Shown here: positions 44,287 through 54,875 of the stretch, in pieces
Layout: every line of letters begins with the position of its first letter
Position numbering within the stretch: position 1 is the first letter of the stretch
NCBI GenBank assembly: GCA_964437515.1
Contig: CAYTHB010000006.1
Span: 7,479-71,478, forward strand
Source of the DNA: Sterolibacterium sp964437515
Lineage (GTDB): Bacteria > Pseudomonadota > Gammaproteobacteria > Burkholderiales > Rhodocyclaceae
Reading direction: 5' to 3'
DNA: 64,000 nt
Translations under genes and position numbers: made by a program
The notes under the pieces: generated by a model
Databases searched by the model: none
What the model was told of the DNA's origin: nothing
The model's input: only the letters and a program-made list of their open reading frames with translations

Positions 44287-45759
44287 TTACTTGGCAGCGG
44301 ACTCTTCTGCAAGGTGTATTTGCAATGTACTTTCACCCCCACCCAAGGCCTTGATCAAGGCGACATGTGCCATCAGTCGACGACCGGCGATGCTGATATC
44401 GTTACGCTGTGCTTCAAGCAGCGTCGCCCTTGACACAAGCACATTCAAATAAGCGACGGTGCCTGCACGATATTGATTTTCCGTGAGCCGAAAGGCTTCT
44501 TGAGCAGATTGCGTTGCAGCTTGTTGAATCTCCGCTTCCTGTGCCAACCATCGCAAGCTCGCCAGATGATCTTCAACCTCCTGGAAAGCAGAAAGGACGG
44601 TTTGACGATACGTCGCCACGGCCTTGTCATAAGCCGCAATAGCCCCTTCTTTTTGTGCGTTTCGTGCGCCACCATCAAGCAAATTCATCGCCAAAGCCGG
44701 CCCGAGTGACCAGGTACGATGCGGAGCGGTCAATAACTGGGAAAAGCGGTCATTCTGATAGCCCCCCATCGCACTCAGGCTCAATACGGGAAACCATGCG
44801 GCCTGAGCCACGCCGATCTGCGCATTGGCAGACATCATGCGTCGTTCGGCCGCTGCAACATCCGGACGTCGCTCCAATAGACGGGAAGGCAAGGCTTGAG
44901 GAATCGCGGGAATAAGCGGCAAATCATTTTGCTTGGCTTGCACCGAAAACTCACTGGGCGCCTTGCCCAGAAGAACAGCAATGGCATGTTCATACTGCGA
45001 CCGTTGCACCGCCAGTTCCAGAACCTGAGCCTGAATATTTTTGAGCTGCGCTTCTGCCTGAACGACATCGATTCGCCCAACGACACCTGCTGCGTAACGG
45101 CTTCGTGTGATTTCCAGCAAACGTGCCTCATCGAGCACCGTTTGCTCAAGAAGTTTCTTTTGCAGATCGGTGACACGAAGTTGATACCACGTTTGCACCA
45201 AGGTCGCTTGTGCCGACAACAATGCCGATTGCACATCAGACTGGCTCGCCTGCGCAGCACTCTGGCTGGATTCCACCGAGCGTGCAATGCTTCCCCAAAG
45301 ATCAACTTCCCAGTTTGCATTCAGGCTTGCTCGGGCTGTTTTTGTCGGCGTGTTATTGCCCGAGAGGGTAGTCACCCCGCTCCCAACGTTCCCAACACTC
45401 CCACTATTTCCCCCGTTCCCCCCCGATGCTCGCGACCGGGTTTCGGCCACATTAACGCCCAAGGTCGGCCAATAAGTGGCGCGCGCAGAGCCCAGCAAAG
45501 CCTGTGCCTGACGATATTGTGCTACTGCTGCAACAACATTTTGATTGGAGATGGCGACCTGCGCGACCAGTGTATTCAGCTCATCATCACCATAAATCTG
45601 CCACCAGTCGCCCCGTATCTGATCATCGTTTGGAGTTGCACTCATCCATGTGCCGTACTCCTTGAAACTCGCCGATGTCGCCACGTCGGGTCGATGATAA
45701 TCCGGACCCACGGCGCAACCCGCCAAGGCAAACACCAAAAGCAAAGTAATGTGATTCAT
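44287..45759 (-). CDS. NodT-family outer-membrane efflux lipoprotein
   Basis: 490 residues. The lipobox LAGC places the lipidated cysteine at about residue 15, followed by the family marker 'AVGPDYHRPDV'. Two OEP repeats are seen ('SVESSQSAAQASQSDVQSALLS' type helices, 'GRIDVVQAEAQL', 'LLERRPDVAAAERRM', 'AYLNVLVSRATLLEAQRN'). It would form the trimeric channel for the upstream RND pump; its start overlaps the end of the pump gene by 4 bases. A Gly/Asn/Ser-rich insert (about 111-135) is unusual and probably a surface loop. Confidence 0.9.
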   Translation of the reverse strand: MNHITLLLVFALAGCAVGPDYHRPDVATSASFKEYGTWMSATPNDDQIRGDWWQIYGDDELNTLVAQVAISNQNVVAAVAQYRQAQALLGSARATYWPTLGVNVAETRSRASGGNGGNSGSVGNVGSGVTTLSGNNTPTKTARASLNANWEVDLWGSIARSVESSQSAAQASQSDVQSALLSAQATLVQTWYQLRVTDLQKKLLEQTVLDEARLLEITRSRYAAGVVGRIDVVQAEAQLKNIQAQVLELAVQRSQYEHAIAVLLGKAPSEFSVQAKQNDLPLIPAIPQALPSRLLERRPDVAAAERRMMSANAQIGVAQAAWFPVLSLSAMGGYQNDRFSQLLTAPHRTWSLGPALAMNLLDGGARNAQKEGAIAAYDKAVATYRQTVLSAFQEVEDHLASLRWLAQEAEIQQAATQSAQEAFRLTENQYRAGTVAYLNVLVSRATLLEAQRNDISIAGRRLMAHVALIKALGGGESTLQIHLAEESAAK

Positions 45760-48700
45760 GGAAGCATTCCCGGATTCATCGATGGAACAGTGTATGAAGA
45801 AGCGTCTGCCTCAGGCTGCGACGATTTTCTCGCACGCTGCCAACGCAAACGCCAGCGATCCAGATACAGATACACCACGGGCGTGGTGTAGAGCGTCAAT
45901 AACTGGCTCAGAATCAGCCCACCCACAATGGCAATTCCCAACGGCCTGCGAAACTCTGCCCCCTCACTCAAGCCCAGCACCAATGGAATTGCGCCAAACA
46001 AGGCCGCCATCGTGGTCATCATGATGGGACGAAAGCGCAGCAGACAGGCACGACGTATCGCCTCCAGCGGGGTCAAGCCTTCCTGACGTTCTGCATCAAT
46101 AGCAAAGTCGATCATCATGATGGCGTTCTTTTTGACAATGCCGATCAGCAAAATCACCCCGATCAGGGCGATGACAGAGAACTCGGTTTTAAATACGAGC
46201 AAAGCCAGAATCGCCCCCACTCCGGCTGAAGGCAGCGTCGATAATATCGTCAGCGGATGAATCAGGCTTTCATACAAAATCCCCAGCACCAGATACACCG
46301 TCAGCAAGGCCGCCAATATCAGCAAGGGCTGGTTCTTGAGGGAGTCTTGAAAAGTTTTGGCGGTTCCCTGAAAACTGCCATAGAGCGTCGCCGGCACCCC
46401 CAGTTGCAGCAAGGTGGCATCAATCGCGCGGGTGGCATCGGAAAGCGACACCCCCGCCGACAAATTGAAGGATATCGTCGAAGCAGCAAACTGTCCCTGA
46501 TGATTTACCACCAGCGGAGTCGCGGTCGGTTCCCAGCGCGCAAAGCTCGCCAACGGTACAGAGACACTCTTCCCTGCGCTATTCGTGGTCGTCACATACA
46601 CCTCATTCAATGCCTCCGGATTTTGCCAATAACGCGGGGCAGCCTCCAGCACGACACGGTACTGATTGAGCGGGTTGTAAATGGTGGACACCAGCCGCTG
46701 ACCAAATAAATCACTCAAAGTCGCATCAACAGCCTGCATGGAAATCCCCAGCCGCGCGATCGCGTTACGATCGACCAGCAGGCGCGTCTGCAAGCCTTTG
46801 TCTTGCTGATCGGTATTCACATCCGCCAGTTGCGACAGCTTGCTCAGTGCCTGACGCACGCGCGGCTCCCATGCGCGCAACTCGTCGATGCTGTCGGCCT
46901 GCAAGGTGTATTGATATTGCGCGTTGCTGGGGCGACCGCCAACACGCACATCCTGCTGAGGCTGCAAAAATAGGCTCGCCCCCGGCTCCCGCGCGAGCTT
47001 GGGGCGCAAACGGGCAATCACCTGATCTGAGGACATCTGCCGCTCTGCCAAGGGTTTCAGTGCTACAAACATCATGGCGGAATTGCGCTGTCCACCGCCG
47101 GTAAAGGCGACGACATTCGCCACCGCCGGATCGTCTCGAACGATATCGACATAATTTTTCAGCTTTTCCTGCATGGCCTGAAAGGAAATGCTCTGATCCG
47201 CCTGAATCGCGCCCATCAAACGCCCGACATCCTGCTGCGGAAAAAAGCCTTTGGGTGCGATGCCGTAAAGATAAACATTCAGGCCTATCGTTGTCACCAG
47301 CACCAGCAACATCCAGCGTCCATGGCGCAAGGCACGATCGAGGCTCACTTCATAGCCGCGCAACAACAAGGCAAAACCACGCTCGGTCTGGCGAAAAAAC
47401 CAGCCGGGGCGCGTTTCATCTGCGGGCTTCAGCAGCCGCGCACACATCATCGGAGTGGTCGTCAATGAGAGCAGCAATGAAATCAGGATTGCCACAGACA
47501 AAGTCACCGCAAACTCACGAAACAAACGCCCGACGATGCCGCCCATCAACAGAATGGGAATGAACACCGCAATCAATGACAGACTCATCGACAACACCGT
47601 AAACCCGACTTCGCGCGCACCGCGCAAAGCCGCAGCGAAAGGACTCATGCCGCCTTCGATATGCCGTGTAATGTTTTCCACCACCACCACGGCATCATCG
47701 ACGACAAAGCCCGTTGCAATAATCAAAGCCATCATCGACAAGGTATTGAGGCTATAACCCGCCAGATGCATGAAGGCAAATGCGCCAATCAATGAAACCG
47801 GCACCACCACGCTGGGCACCAGTGCGGCGCGTAGGTTACGCAAAAACAGCAGCACGACCAGAACGACGAGCACCACCGAAATCAGCAAGGTGCGCTCGAC
47901 TTCATGGAGGGCGGCGCGAATGGTGGGCGTGCGGTCCATCACCACATTAAGCGTAATCGCCGGTGGGATGGATGCTTGCAAACCGGGGAGCAAGCCACGG
48001 ATGCGATCGACCGTGGCGATGATGTTCGCTCCGGGTTGCCGACTGATGATCAGCATCACGGCGGCCTGCCCATTGAAAAGCCCCGCATTGCGAATGTCCT
48101 GCATGGCATCTTCCACCCGCGCCACATCGCCAATGCGCACGACGCTGCCCTGATTCCAGCGCAGGATGACCGGACGATAATCCTCGGCGCGCATCGCCTG
48201 ATCGTTGGCGCGCAATTGCCAGTGCGTCTCGGCATTCTCCAGCACACCTTTCGGCCGATTGACATTGGTGGTGACGATGGCCTGACGCACATCCTCCGGC
48301 CCTAGCCCCATGGCATTGAGTTTCTTAGGCTCCAGTTCAATCCGCACCGCAGGCAAAGAAGCCCCGCCGATCCGGACTTCGCCGACCCCTTCGATCTGTG
48401 CAATTTTTTGCGCCAATATCGTGGAAGCCGCGTCATACATCTGCGCGCGCGACAGCGTGACTGAAGTCAACGCCATAATCATCACCGGTGCTTCCGCCGG
48501 ATTCACCTTGCGATAAGTTGGATTCCCCGGCATGCCACTCGGCAACAGCGGACGCGCGGCGTTGAGTGCAGCCTGCACATCACGCGCCGCGCCATCGATA
48601 TCGCGGGACAAATCAAACTGCAAGGTCACCCGCGTACTCCCTAACGAACTACTGGAGGTGATTTCAGTCACCCCGGCGATCACGCCCAACGCACGTTCCA

Positions 48701-48899
48701 GCGGCGTGGCAACCGTCGCCGCCATGGTCTCGGGGCTCGCGCCCGGAAGTGCTGCCTGTACCGAGATGGTCGGAAAATCGACCTGTGGCAAAGGTGCGAC
48801 CGGCAACAAACGAAAGGCAAGCAAGCCAGCCAGCGCGATCGCCAGAGTCAGCAGCGTGGTCGCCACCGGACGGCGAATGAAAGGGGCCGACAAACTCAT
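45756..48899 (-). CDS. RND efflux transporter subunit, MdtC-like
   Basis: A 1047-residue HAE-type RND pump with 12 membrane helices and two large periplasmic loops. It begins 'MSLSAPFIRRPVATTLL'. Helix 4 has the proton-relay pair in 'FVVDDAVVVVENI', and the C-terminal half shows 'IGVILLIGIVKKNAIMMIDFA'. A second RND gene sits directly before it with a 4-base overlap, as in mdtBC, where the two form a heteromeric pump for drugs, bile salts or metals. Exact substrates cannot be told. Confidence 0.9.
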   Translation of the reverse strand: MSLSAPFIRRPVATTLLTLAIALAGLLAFRLLPVAPLPQVDFPTISVQAALPGASPETMAATVATPLERALGVIAGVTEITSSSSLGSTRVTLQFDLSRDIDGAARDVQAALNAARPLLPSGMPGNPTYRKVNPAEAPVMIMALTSVTLSRAQMYDAASTILAQKIAQIEGVGEVRIGGASLPAVRIELEPKKLNAMGLGPEDVRQAIVTTNVNRPKGVLENAETHWQLRANDQAMRAEDYRPVILRWNQGSVVRIGDVARVEDAMQDIRNAGLFNGQAAVMLIISRQPGANIIATVDRIRGLLPGLQASIPPAITLNVVMDRTPTIRAALHEVERTLLISVVLVVLVVLLFLRNLRAALVPSVVVPVSLIGAFAFMHLAGYSLNTLSMMALIIATGFVVDDAVVVVENITRHIEGGMSPFAAALRGAREVGFTVLSMSLSLIAVFIPILLMGGIVGRLFREFAVTLSVAILISLLLSLTTTPMMCARLLKPADETRPGWFFRQTERGFALLLRGYEVSLDRALRHGRWMLLVLVTTIGLNVYLYGIAPKGFFPQQDVGRLMGAIQADQSISFQAMQEKLKNYVDIVRDDPAVANVVAFTGGGQRNSAMMFVALKPLAERQMSSDQVIARLRPKLAREPGASLFLQPQQDVRVGGRPSNAQYQYTLQADSIDELRAWEPRVRQALSKLSQLADVNTDQQDKGLQTRLLVDRNAIARLGISMQAVDATLSDLFGQRLVSTIYNPLNQYRVVLEAAPRYWQNPEALNEVYVTTTNSAGKSVSVPLASFARWEPTATPLVVNHQGQFAASTISFNLSAGVSLSDATRAIDATLLQLGVPATLYGSFQGTAKTFQDSLKNQPLLILAALLTVYLVLGILYESLIHPLTILSTLPSAGVGAILALLVFKTEFSVIALIGVILLIGIVKKNAIMMIDFAIDAERQEGLTPLEAIRRACLLRFRPIMMTTMAALFGAIPLVLGLSEGAEFRRPLGIAIVGGLILSQLLTLYTTPVVYLYLDRWRLRWQRARKSSQPEADASSYTVPSMNPGMLP

Positions 48900-51800
48900 A
48901 GGCTCATGCCATCTCGCGTCGTACGCCGTACATAGCGATCAAAGGCAAGGTAGATGACCGGCGTGGTGAATAGTGTCAGCACCTGACTCAGCAGCAAGCC
49001 ACCGACCATGGTAATGCCCAATGGCTGACGTAATTCCGAGCCCACGCCCCCGCCCAGCATCAGCGGCAACGCGCCCAGCAAGGCCGACAGCGTGGTCATC
49101 AAGATCGGGCGAAAACGCAGCAGACAGGCTTCATAAATGGCATCACGCGGCGACTTGCCTTCTTCACGCTCCGCCTGCAGGGCGAAATCCACCATCATGA
49201 TGGCGTTCTTTTTGACGATGCCAATCAGCAGGATGATGCCGATCACTGCAATCAGCCCCAGATCGTTGCCCGACAGCATCAAGGCGAGCAAGGCACCGAT
49301 GGCGGCCGAAGGCAAGGTGGACAGGATGGTTACCGGATGGATGTAGCTCTCATAGAGCACACCGAGCACGATATACATGGTGACGATGGCTGCAAGTATC
49401 AGCCAGAGCGTGTTGTTTAATGATGCCTGAAACGCATCGGCGGCTCCCTGAAAACGCACTTCCAGACTGGCGGGCGGCTGCAGTTCATCAATCGCCTGAC
49501 GTATCGCCGCAACCGCATCCCCTAATGCAACCTGGGGTGCCAGATTGAATGACAAAGTCGATGCGGGGAACTGCCCGAGGTGATGGATCGCCAGTGCGGT
49601 CGGCCGCTCGCTGATCCGCGCCACGGCTGAGAGTGGCACGCGATGCCCCCCCGGAGCGAGCAGATAAAGCTGGTCGAGTGCAGCCAGGTTCTGCCGAAAC
49701 TCGGGTTGGACTTCCAGCACCACACGGTACAGGCTGGATTGTGTGAATATCGTCGAAATCAGCCGCTGACCATAGGCGCTGTAGAGCGCGTTGTCGATGG
49801 CCGCCGTCGTGATACCCAAGCGTCCAGCGGCGTTGCGGTCGATGTCGATATAGGCTTGCAAGCCCTGATTCTGCATATCGCTCGCCACATCGCGCAGCAT
49901 GGGGAGCTGACTCAGACGCGCCACCAGCTTGGGAACCCACAGTGCCAACTCGTCAGCATGGGCATCCTGTACGCTGAATTGATATTGCGTGCGGCTGATC
50001 TGCGTTTCGATGGTCAGGTCCTGCACCGGCTGCATGTAAGCATGAATATCTAGCGTCGCCTGCGTCGCCAGTTTTTCTTGCAGGCGACGAATCACGCCCA
50101 CGGCATCCCGATCGCGCTGCTTGCGCGGCTTCAGGTTGATGAGCATCCGTCCGCTGTTCAACGTGACATTGGCTCCATCAATGCCGATCACGGAAGACAG
50201 GCTATCGACCGCGGGATCGGTGAGTATCACCTCCGCCAAGGCTTGCTGCCGCTGTGCCATACCCGCAAACGAAACACTTTGCGGGGCTTCGGTGATGACC
50301 TGTATCGCCCCGGTATCCTGCAGCGGAAAGAAACCCTTGGGTATCCAGACATACAACAACACCGTCAGAGCCAATGTGGCGATCGCCACCGCCAAGGTCA
50401 GTCGCTGACGATTTAATACCCAGTTCAGCCAGACACCATAGCGCGCAATGACACGATCAAACCAGGCTCCACTGCTACGATAAAAGCGTCCCTGCTGTGC
50501 TTCAGGCACATGGCGCAACAGTCGCGCGCACATCATCGGCGTGAGCGTCAGCGACACGACCGCAGAAATCAGGATGGCCACCGCCAGGGTGATGGCAAAT
50601 TCACGGAACAACCGCCCGACCACGTCGCCCATAAAGAGCAAGGGAATCAACACGGCGATCAACGAGAATGTCAGCGAAATGATAGTGAAGCCAATCTGCT
50701 CGCTGCCCTTGAGTGCTGCTGCCAGTGGCGTTTCGCCTGCCTCAACATGACGTGCGATATTTTCGATCATCACAATTGCATCATCCACCACAAATCCCGT
50801 GGCGATGGTGAGTGCCATCAGGGTCAGGTTGTTGATGGAAAAACCCGCCAGATACATCACACCAAACGTCCCGATCAGCGAAAGCGGTGCGGCTACAGCG
50901 GGAATCAGCGTGGCGGGCACATTGCGCAAAAAAACGAAAATGACCATGACCACCAACGCCATGGCCAGCAACAATTCAAACTGTACGTCATGCACCGAAG
51001 CACGGATGGTGGTCGTCCGATCGGTGAGCAGGCTGACATCCACCGCACCGGGGAGCGTGGCCTTGATTTGCGGCAGTAACTGTTTGATGCCATCCACCGT
51101 CTGGATCACGTTGGCACCGGGCTGACGCTGAATGTTGAGAATGATGGCCGGGGTTTTTCCAGACCACGCGGCCAGCCGCGTATTCTCTGCCCCTTCGATC
51201 ACCTGAGCGACATCGCCTAGGCGGATGGCCGCACCATTTTTCCAGGCGATGACCAGATCGCGATACTCATCGGCGGAACGCAGCTGGTCATTGGCATCCA
51301 GGCTTGAGGCGCGCAGCGGCCCATCGAAACTGCCTTTGGCCATGTTGACATTGGCAGTACCTATCGCCGTTCGCAAATCGTCCAGATTCAGCCCCAAGGC
51401 CGCGAGTGCCGCAGGATTGGCCTGTATCCGCACGGCGGGACGCTGCCCGCCACCGATGCTCACCAGACCCACACCGGGTAATTGCGAGAGCTTTTGCGCC
51501 AGCCGCGTATCCACCCAGTCCTCGATTTTGGGCAAGGGCAAGGTGCTCGAGGTGATCGCCAAGGTCATGATCGGCGCATCGGCCGGATTCACCTTGCTGT
51601 ACAACGGCGGCATCGGCAAGTCATTCGGCAGAAACGCCCCGGCCGCATTGATCGCCGCCTGAACTTCCTGCTCCGCCACGTCCAGACTCAAGGCCAGATT
51701 GAATTGCAGCGTAATCACCGAAGCCCCGCCCGAACTGCTCGATGACATTTGCACCAGCCCCGGCATCTGACCAAATTGCCGCTCCAGCGGCGCAGTGATG

Positions 51801-51985
51801 GAGGAAGTCATCACATCCGGGCTCGCTCCCGGGTAAAGCGTGGTCACCTGTATCGTCGGATAATCCACCTGAGGCAAGGCAGAAATTGGCAACAAGCGAT
51901 ACGCCACCCAGCCCGCCAGCACAATCGCCACCATCAGCAGCGATGTGGCCACAGGCCGCAGAATAAACAGCCGCGACAGATTCAT
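48896..51985 (-). CDS. RND efflux transporter subunit, MdtB-like
   Basis: A 1029-residue HAE-type RND subunit beginning 'MNLSRLFILRPVATSLLM'. The helix 4 acidic pair is in 'FVVDDAIVMIENIARH', and 'IGIILLIGIVKKNAIMMVDFA' lies in the C-terminal half. It overlaps the adaptor gene upstream and the second RND gene downstream by 4 bases each, so the four gene products are made together. Order adaptor-RND-RND-outer-membrane factor matches MdtABC-type loci. Confidence 0.9.
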   Translation of the reverse strand: MNLSRLFILRPVATSLLMVAIVLAGWVAYRLLPISALPQVDYPTIQVTTLYPGASPDVMTSSITAPLERQFGQMPGLVQMSSSSSGGASVITLQFNLALSLDVAEQEVQAAINAAGAFLPNDLPMPPLYSKVNPADAPIMTLAITSSTLPLPKIEDWVDTRLAQKLSQLPGVGLVSIGGGQRPAVRIQANPAALAALGLNLDDLRTAIGTANVNMAKGSFDGPLRASSLDANDQLRSADEYRDLVIAWKNGAAIRLGDVAQVIEGAENTRLAAWSGKTPAIILNIQRQPGANVIQTVDGIKQLLPQIKATLPGAVDVSLLTDRTTTIRASVHDVQFELLLAMALVVMVIFVFLRNVPATLIPAVAAPLSLIGTFGVMYLAGFSINNLTLMALTIATGFVVDDAIVMIENIARHVEAGETPLAAALKGSEQIGFTIISLTFSLIAVLIPLLFMGDVVGRLFREFAITLAVAILISAVVSLTLTPMMCARLLRHVPEAQQGRFYRSSGAWFDRVIARYGVWLNWVLNRQRLTLAVAIATLALTVLLYVWIPKGFFPLQDTGAIQVITEAPQSVSFAGMAQRQQALAEVILTDPAVDSLSSVIGIDGANVTLNSGRMLINLKPRKQRDRDAVGVIRRLQEKLATQATLDIHAYMQPVQDLTIETQISRTQYQFSVQDAHADELALWVPKLVARLSQLPMLRDVASDMQNQGLQAYIDIDRNAAGRLGITTAAIDNALYSAYGQRLISTIFTQSSLYRVVLEVQPEFRQNLAALDQLYLLAPGGHRVPLSAVARISERPTALAIHHLGQFPASTLSFNLAPQVALGDAVAAIRQAIDELQPPASLEVRFQGAADAFQASLNNTLWLILAAIVTMYIVLGVLYESYIHPVTILSTLPSAAIGALLALMLSGNDLGLIAVIGIILLIGIVKKNAIMMVDFALQAEREEGKSPRDAIYEACLLRFRPILMTTLSALLGALPLMLGGGVGSELRQPLGITMVGGLLLSQVLTLFTTPVIYLAFDRYVRRTTRDGMSL

Positions 51986-53298
51986 GGCGCCTTGCCGGAG
52001 GGAGCGGGCTGCGCCAGTCTTCCTGATTTTTTGCCCGACCCCAACCTGGCATGTGCTGCCTCGCTGGTCTTGGTCTTACTCTTACCCGCGCCGGGCGTAG
52101 ATATTTCCACTTGCGCGCCTTCACGCAGCTTGTCTGCGCCATCAATCACCACCTGTTCGCCCACGGCCAGACCTTGCACGATCGCCACCAGGTCATACGC
52201 AGTAGCCCCTGTGCTGACCGGACGTACCGTCACCTTGCGTTCAGCACCTACCACATACACAAACGTACCATTATTGCCCCGCTGGATCGCTGCTGTCGGC
52301 GCCAAAACCGCCTCATGCTGCATGGCCACCTGCAAACGCACATTGACGAACTGATTGGGGAATAAACGCTCATTCGTGTTTGCAAATACGGCCTTGAGCT
52401 TGATGGTTCCTGTGCTCAGATCGACCTGATTATCGACACTCGACAATTTTCCGCTCGCCAGCACCTGCGTTTGGGCTGAATCGAACGCATCGACCGGCAT
52501 GCTCTGCCCTGCATGTAAGGACTCCAGAACACGCGGCAGCTGATCGGCAGGAATGGAAAACACCACATGAATGGGACGTGTCTGGGTCATCGTGACAATC
52601 CCGTTGGGATCACTGGCCTGCACATAGTTACCCACATCCACTTGGCGCAAGCCCACCCGGCCATCGAAGGGCGCGCTGACTTTGGTAAAGCCCAACTGCA
52701 AGCGTGCTGCTGCCAACGCGCCCCGGTCGTTGCTGACCGTACCTTCATATTGTTTGACCAGCCACTCCTGATTGTCCACCTGCTGACGCGCAATCGAGTC
52801 TTGCTTGAGCAAATCACGATAACGCGCCAGATCCGCACGGGCATTGGCGAGCAGGGCTTCATCACGCGCCAACTGCCCCGCTGCCTGATCGAACTGCGCC
52901 TGATACGGCCGCGGGTCGATTTCCGCCAACACCGCCCCCGCCTTCACGACTTGCCCTTCCTGAAAGGCAATCTGCGCCAACTGCCCCGCCACACGCGCCT
53001 TGACGATGGCAGTGTTGCGCGCCGTGACGGTTCCCAAAGCACTCAAGGTCACCGCCATCTCGCCCTGCCGTATCGTCGCGACCTGCACCGGCAAGGGACG
53101 CCCCCCCATTCCACCCAAGCCCCCTCTTACGGGCTTTCCTTGAGCCCCCGATGAAGAAGCGTCATGACGGCTTGTTTCCGAGGAAGTCGATGCAGGGCTA
53201 TCACCTGAAAAATAAGTACGCCCTTTCCACACACCCCACCCAGCTAATACGATCAAGACAAACAACCCCCACGCCCATGCCTTTTTTTTCATGTGCAT
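51982..53298 (-). CDS. RND efflux periplasmic adaptor, MdtA-like
   Basis: The start at 53298 (AGGG 5 bases upstream) gives 438 residues; a longer frame to 53391 enters a dispersed repeat. A membrane anchor lies at about residues 7-23, then a Ser-rich linker. The lipoyl halves are 'VKARVAGQLAQIAFQEGQVV' and 'VSAPFDGRVGLRQVDVG', flanking an alpha-hairpin with 'IDPRPYQAQFDQAAGQL', followed by a beta-barrel (about 230-390). The C-terminal tail is Lys/Ser-rich. First gene of the four-gene efflux operon. Confidence 0.9.
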   Translation of the reverse strand: MHMKKKAWAWGLFVLIVLAGWGVWKGRTYFSGDSPASTSSETSRHDASSSGAQGKPVRGGLGGMGGRPLPVQVATIRQGEMAVTLSALGTVTARNTAIVKARVAGQLAQIAFQEGQVVKAGAVLAEIDPRPYQAQFDQAAGQLARDEALLANARADLARYRDLLKQDSIARQQVDNQEWLVKQYEGTVSNDRGALAAARLQLGFTKVSAPFDGRVGLRQVDVGNYVQASDPNGIVTMTQTRPIHVVFSIPADQLPRVLESLHAGQSMPVDAFDSAQTQVLASGKLSSVDNQVDLSTGTIKLKAVFANTNERLFPNQFVNVRLQVAMQHEAVLAPTAAIQRGNNGTFVYVVGAERKVTVRPVSTGATAYDLVAIVQGLAVGEQVVIDGADKLREGAQVEISTPGAGKSKTKTSEAAHARLGSGKKSGRLAQPAPSGKAP

Positions 53299-53388
53299 TC
53301 TTTCCCTTTTTCCATTTCCAAGTGGGTTTGACACACAAACGCGAAACAATTCCCAAAACATCATGGTGACGCGCTTCGTGAAACACCG

Positions 53389-53457
53389 CATCCACCCCTC
53401 AAGGGGTAGCCACTGAATTGCTCACTGCTTACTGCTTGCTGCGCTCAAAGCTTCAAA
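53389..53457 (-). repeat. Dispersed intergenic repeat, copy C
   Basis: CATCC(A)CCCCTCAAGGGG, then CACTGAATTGCTCACT, then GCTCAAAGCTTCAA match the reverse complement of copy B (hairpin, CTGATTGGCTCGCT, GCTCGAAGCTTCAA), with a small insertion (CTGCTTACTGCTTGC). It lies upstream of the mdtA-like gene. Confidence 0.6.
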
Positions 53458-53489
53458 AATCAATCCTGAGATTATCGCCCGTTGCTGAT

Positions 53490-54716
53490 TCAAGCACACA
53501 CGGCTCGGTTCTTTCCACTGCGTTTCGCCTGATACATAAGATCATCAGCACGCTGCATGGCTTCCGACGCGCTATTCGGCGATGTGCTGAAACTCAGATG
53601 ACCAATACTGGCCGTCACCGGAAATCCGGCCTGTGCCATGCGCTTGGCAATCGCATCACAAAGCTGCTGCAACAGACTGGCACAAGCCTCTTCTTGCGTG
53701 TGTGGCAGCAAAACCGCAAACTCGTCGCCACCCAAGCGTCCCACAGCATCGGAAGCGCGCGTGCTGGCATGAAGCACTTCCGCCACCAGCCTGAGTGCCT
53801 CATCGCCCGCTGCATGACCTTGCGTGTCATTCAAGCCCTTGAATCCATCGAGATCGACCATAGCCAATGAAAAAACATGGCCATAGCGTTGCTGCCGTTT
53901 GATTTCATCCTCCAGCACAGTCATGAAAGCGTGCCGGTTTGGAAGTCCTGTCAAGGCATCTCGCGTCGCCTGCTCAGTCAATGCCAGTTGCGAGATACGC
54001 ATCTGACGCGCCATGAATACCAGCAGCACATTGGTCACCAAAGCCACCAGGACATCTGTCGCAAAACTGGAAACACTCAGGCCATCATGGTGAAAAGTGA
54101 TGATCTGAGCCATCAATGTGATTGCCATCATTACGAATACAGCCGCCATGCTCGTATGCAATATGGTGAACAGTGCCAGCGGAAAGACATAAAGAATATG
54201 TAGGCGGATGTCGGCTCCCACCTGAATATCGGTCATCAAAATGAGCGCAATGGCGATCAGGCACAACCATAAAACCTGTGTATCACTCAGGCGACCTAGC
54301 CCGTTTTCCGAAAACAAAAAAGGTATCTTGCCTGCCTTTCCCACTCCAGATCGAGTCTCGTTCTGCGCCTGATCGAATTGTTTTTCAGCCTCGTTCAGGT
54401 GATTGATCAATACATGCGAAATGAGATTGATCCCCAAACCGGCAAAAGCCGCAGGAAGAAGATACAAAGCCACCGATAACTGCGTTGAAATCAGGCCATC
54501 GTGGAATATGCCTTGTGAAGTGCGGAGATTTCCTGCAAGAGATTGCAGAAGAACCACATCCACAGCCGCCAATGCAATGAGCAGCAAGGCAAACAACACG
54601 ACTGTCCAGCGTGAAATTTTCAGTTTCCTATAAAGAAAGATGTAAATCCCTACAGGTGCTACAACTGATAACACGATGAGCAGCAGAAATTCAGTTTCGA
54701 GAAACAGGGCGGGCAT
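53490..54716 (-). CDS. Membrane-bound diguanylate cyclase (GGDEF)
   Basis: 408 residues. The N-terminal ~240 residues carry about seven membrane helices with a cytoplasmic loop (about 105-145); no known sensor name is assigned. The C-terminal domain (about 248-408) has 'DALTGLPNRHAF', the intact active site GGDEF at 329-333 and an RxxD inhibitory site (Arg320-Asp323) exactly five residues before it. It should therefore make c-di-GMP and be product-inhibited. It stands alone on the minus strand. Confidence 0.9.
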   Translation of the reverse strand: MPALFLETEFLLLIVLSVVAPVGIYIFLYRKLKISRWTVVLFALLLIALAAVDVVLLQSLAGNLRTSQGIFHDGLISTQLSVALYLLPAAFAGLGINLISHVLINHLNEAEKQFDQAQNETRSGVGKAGKIPFLFSENGLGRLSDTQVLWLCLIAIALILMTDIQVGADIRLHILYVFPLALFTILHTSMAAVFVMMAITLMAQIITFHHDGLSVSSFATDVLVALVTNVLLVFMARQMRISQLALTEQATRDALTGLPNRHAFMTVLEDEIKRQQRYGHVFSLAMVDLDGFKGLNDTQGHAAGDEALRLVAEVLHASTRASDAVGRLGGDEFAVLLPHTQEEACASLLQQLCDAIAKRMAQAGFPVTASIGHLSFSTSPNSASEAMQRADDLMYQAKRSGKNRAVCA

Positions 54717-54875
54717 CGAGCGTACTTGCTTTCATTTCCATCAGATATTTTCAATATACCGAAACTCACAGAGCTCTTTAGGCCACTCCAGAATATAGAT
54801 GTAAGCAGATATTAAAGTCACTTCGGTTTTTACCGTTAAATAAGTCACAGAAACCCTTCCTCAGCAGGTGACACC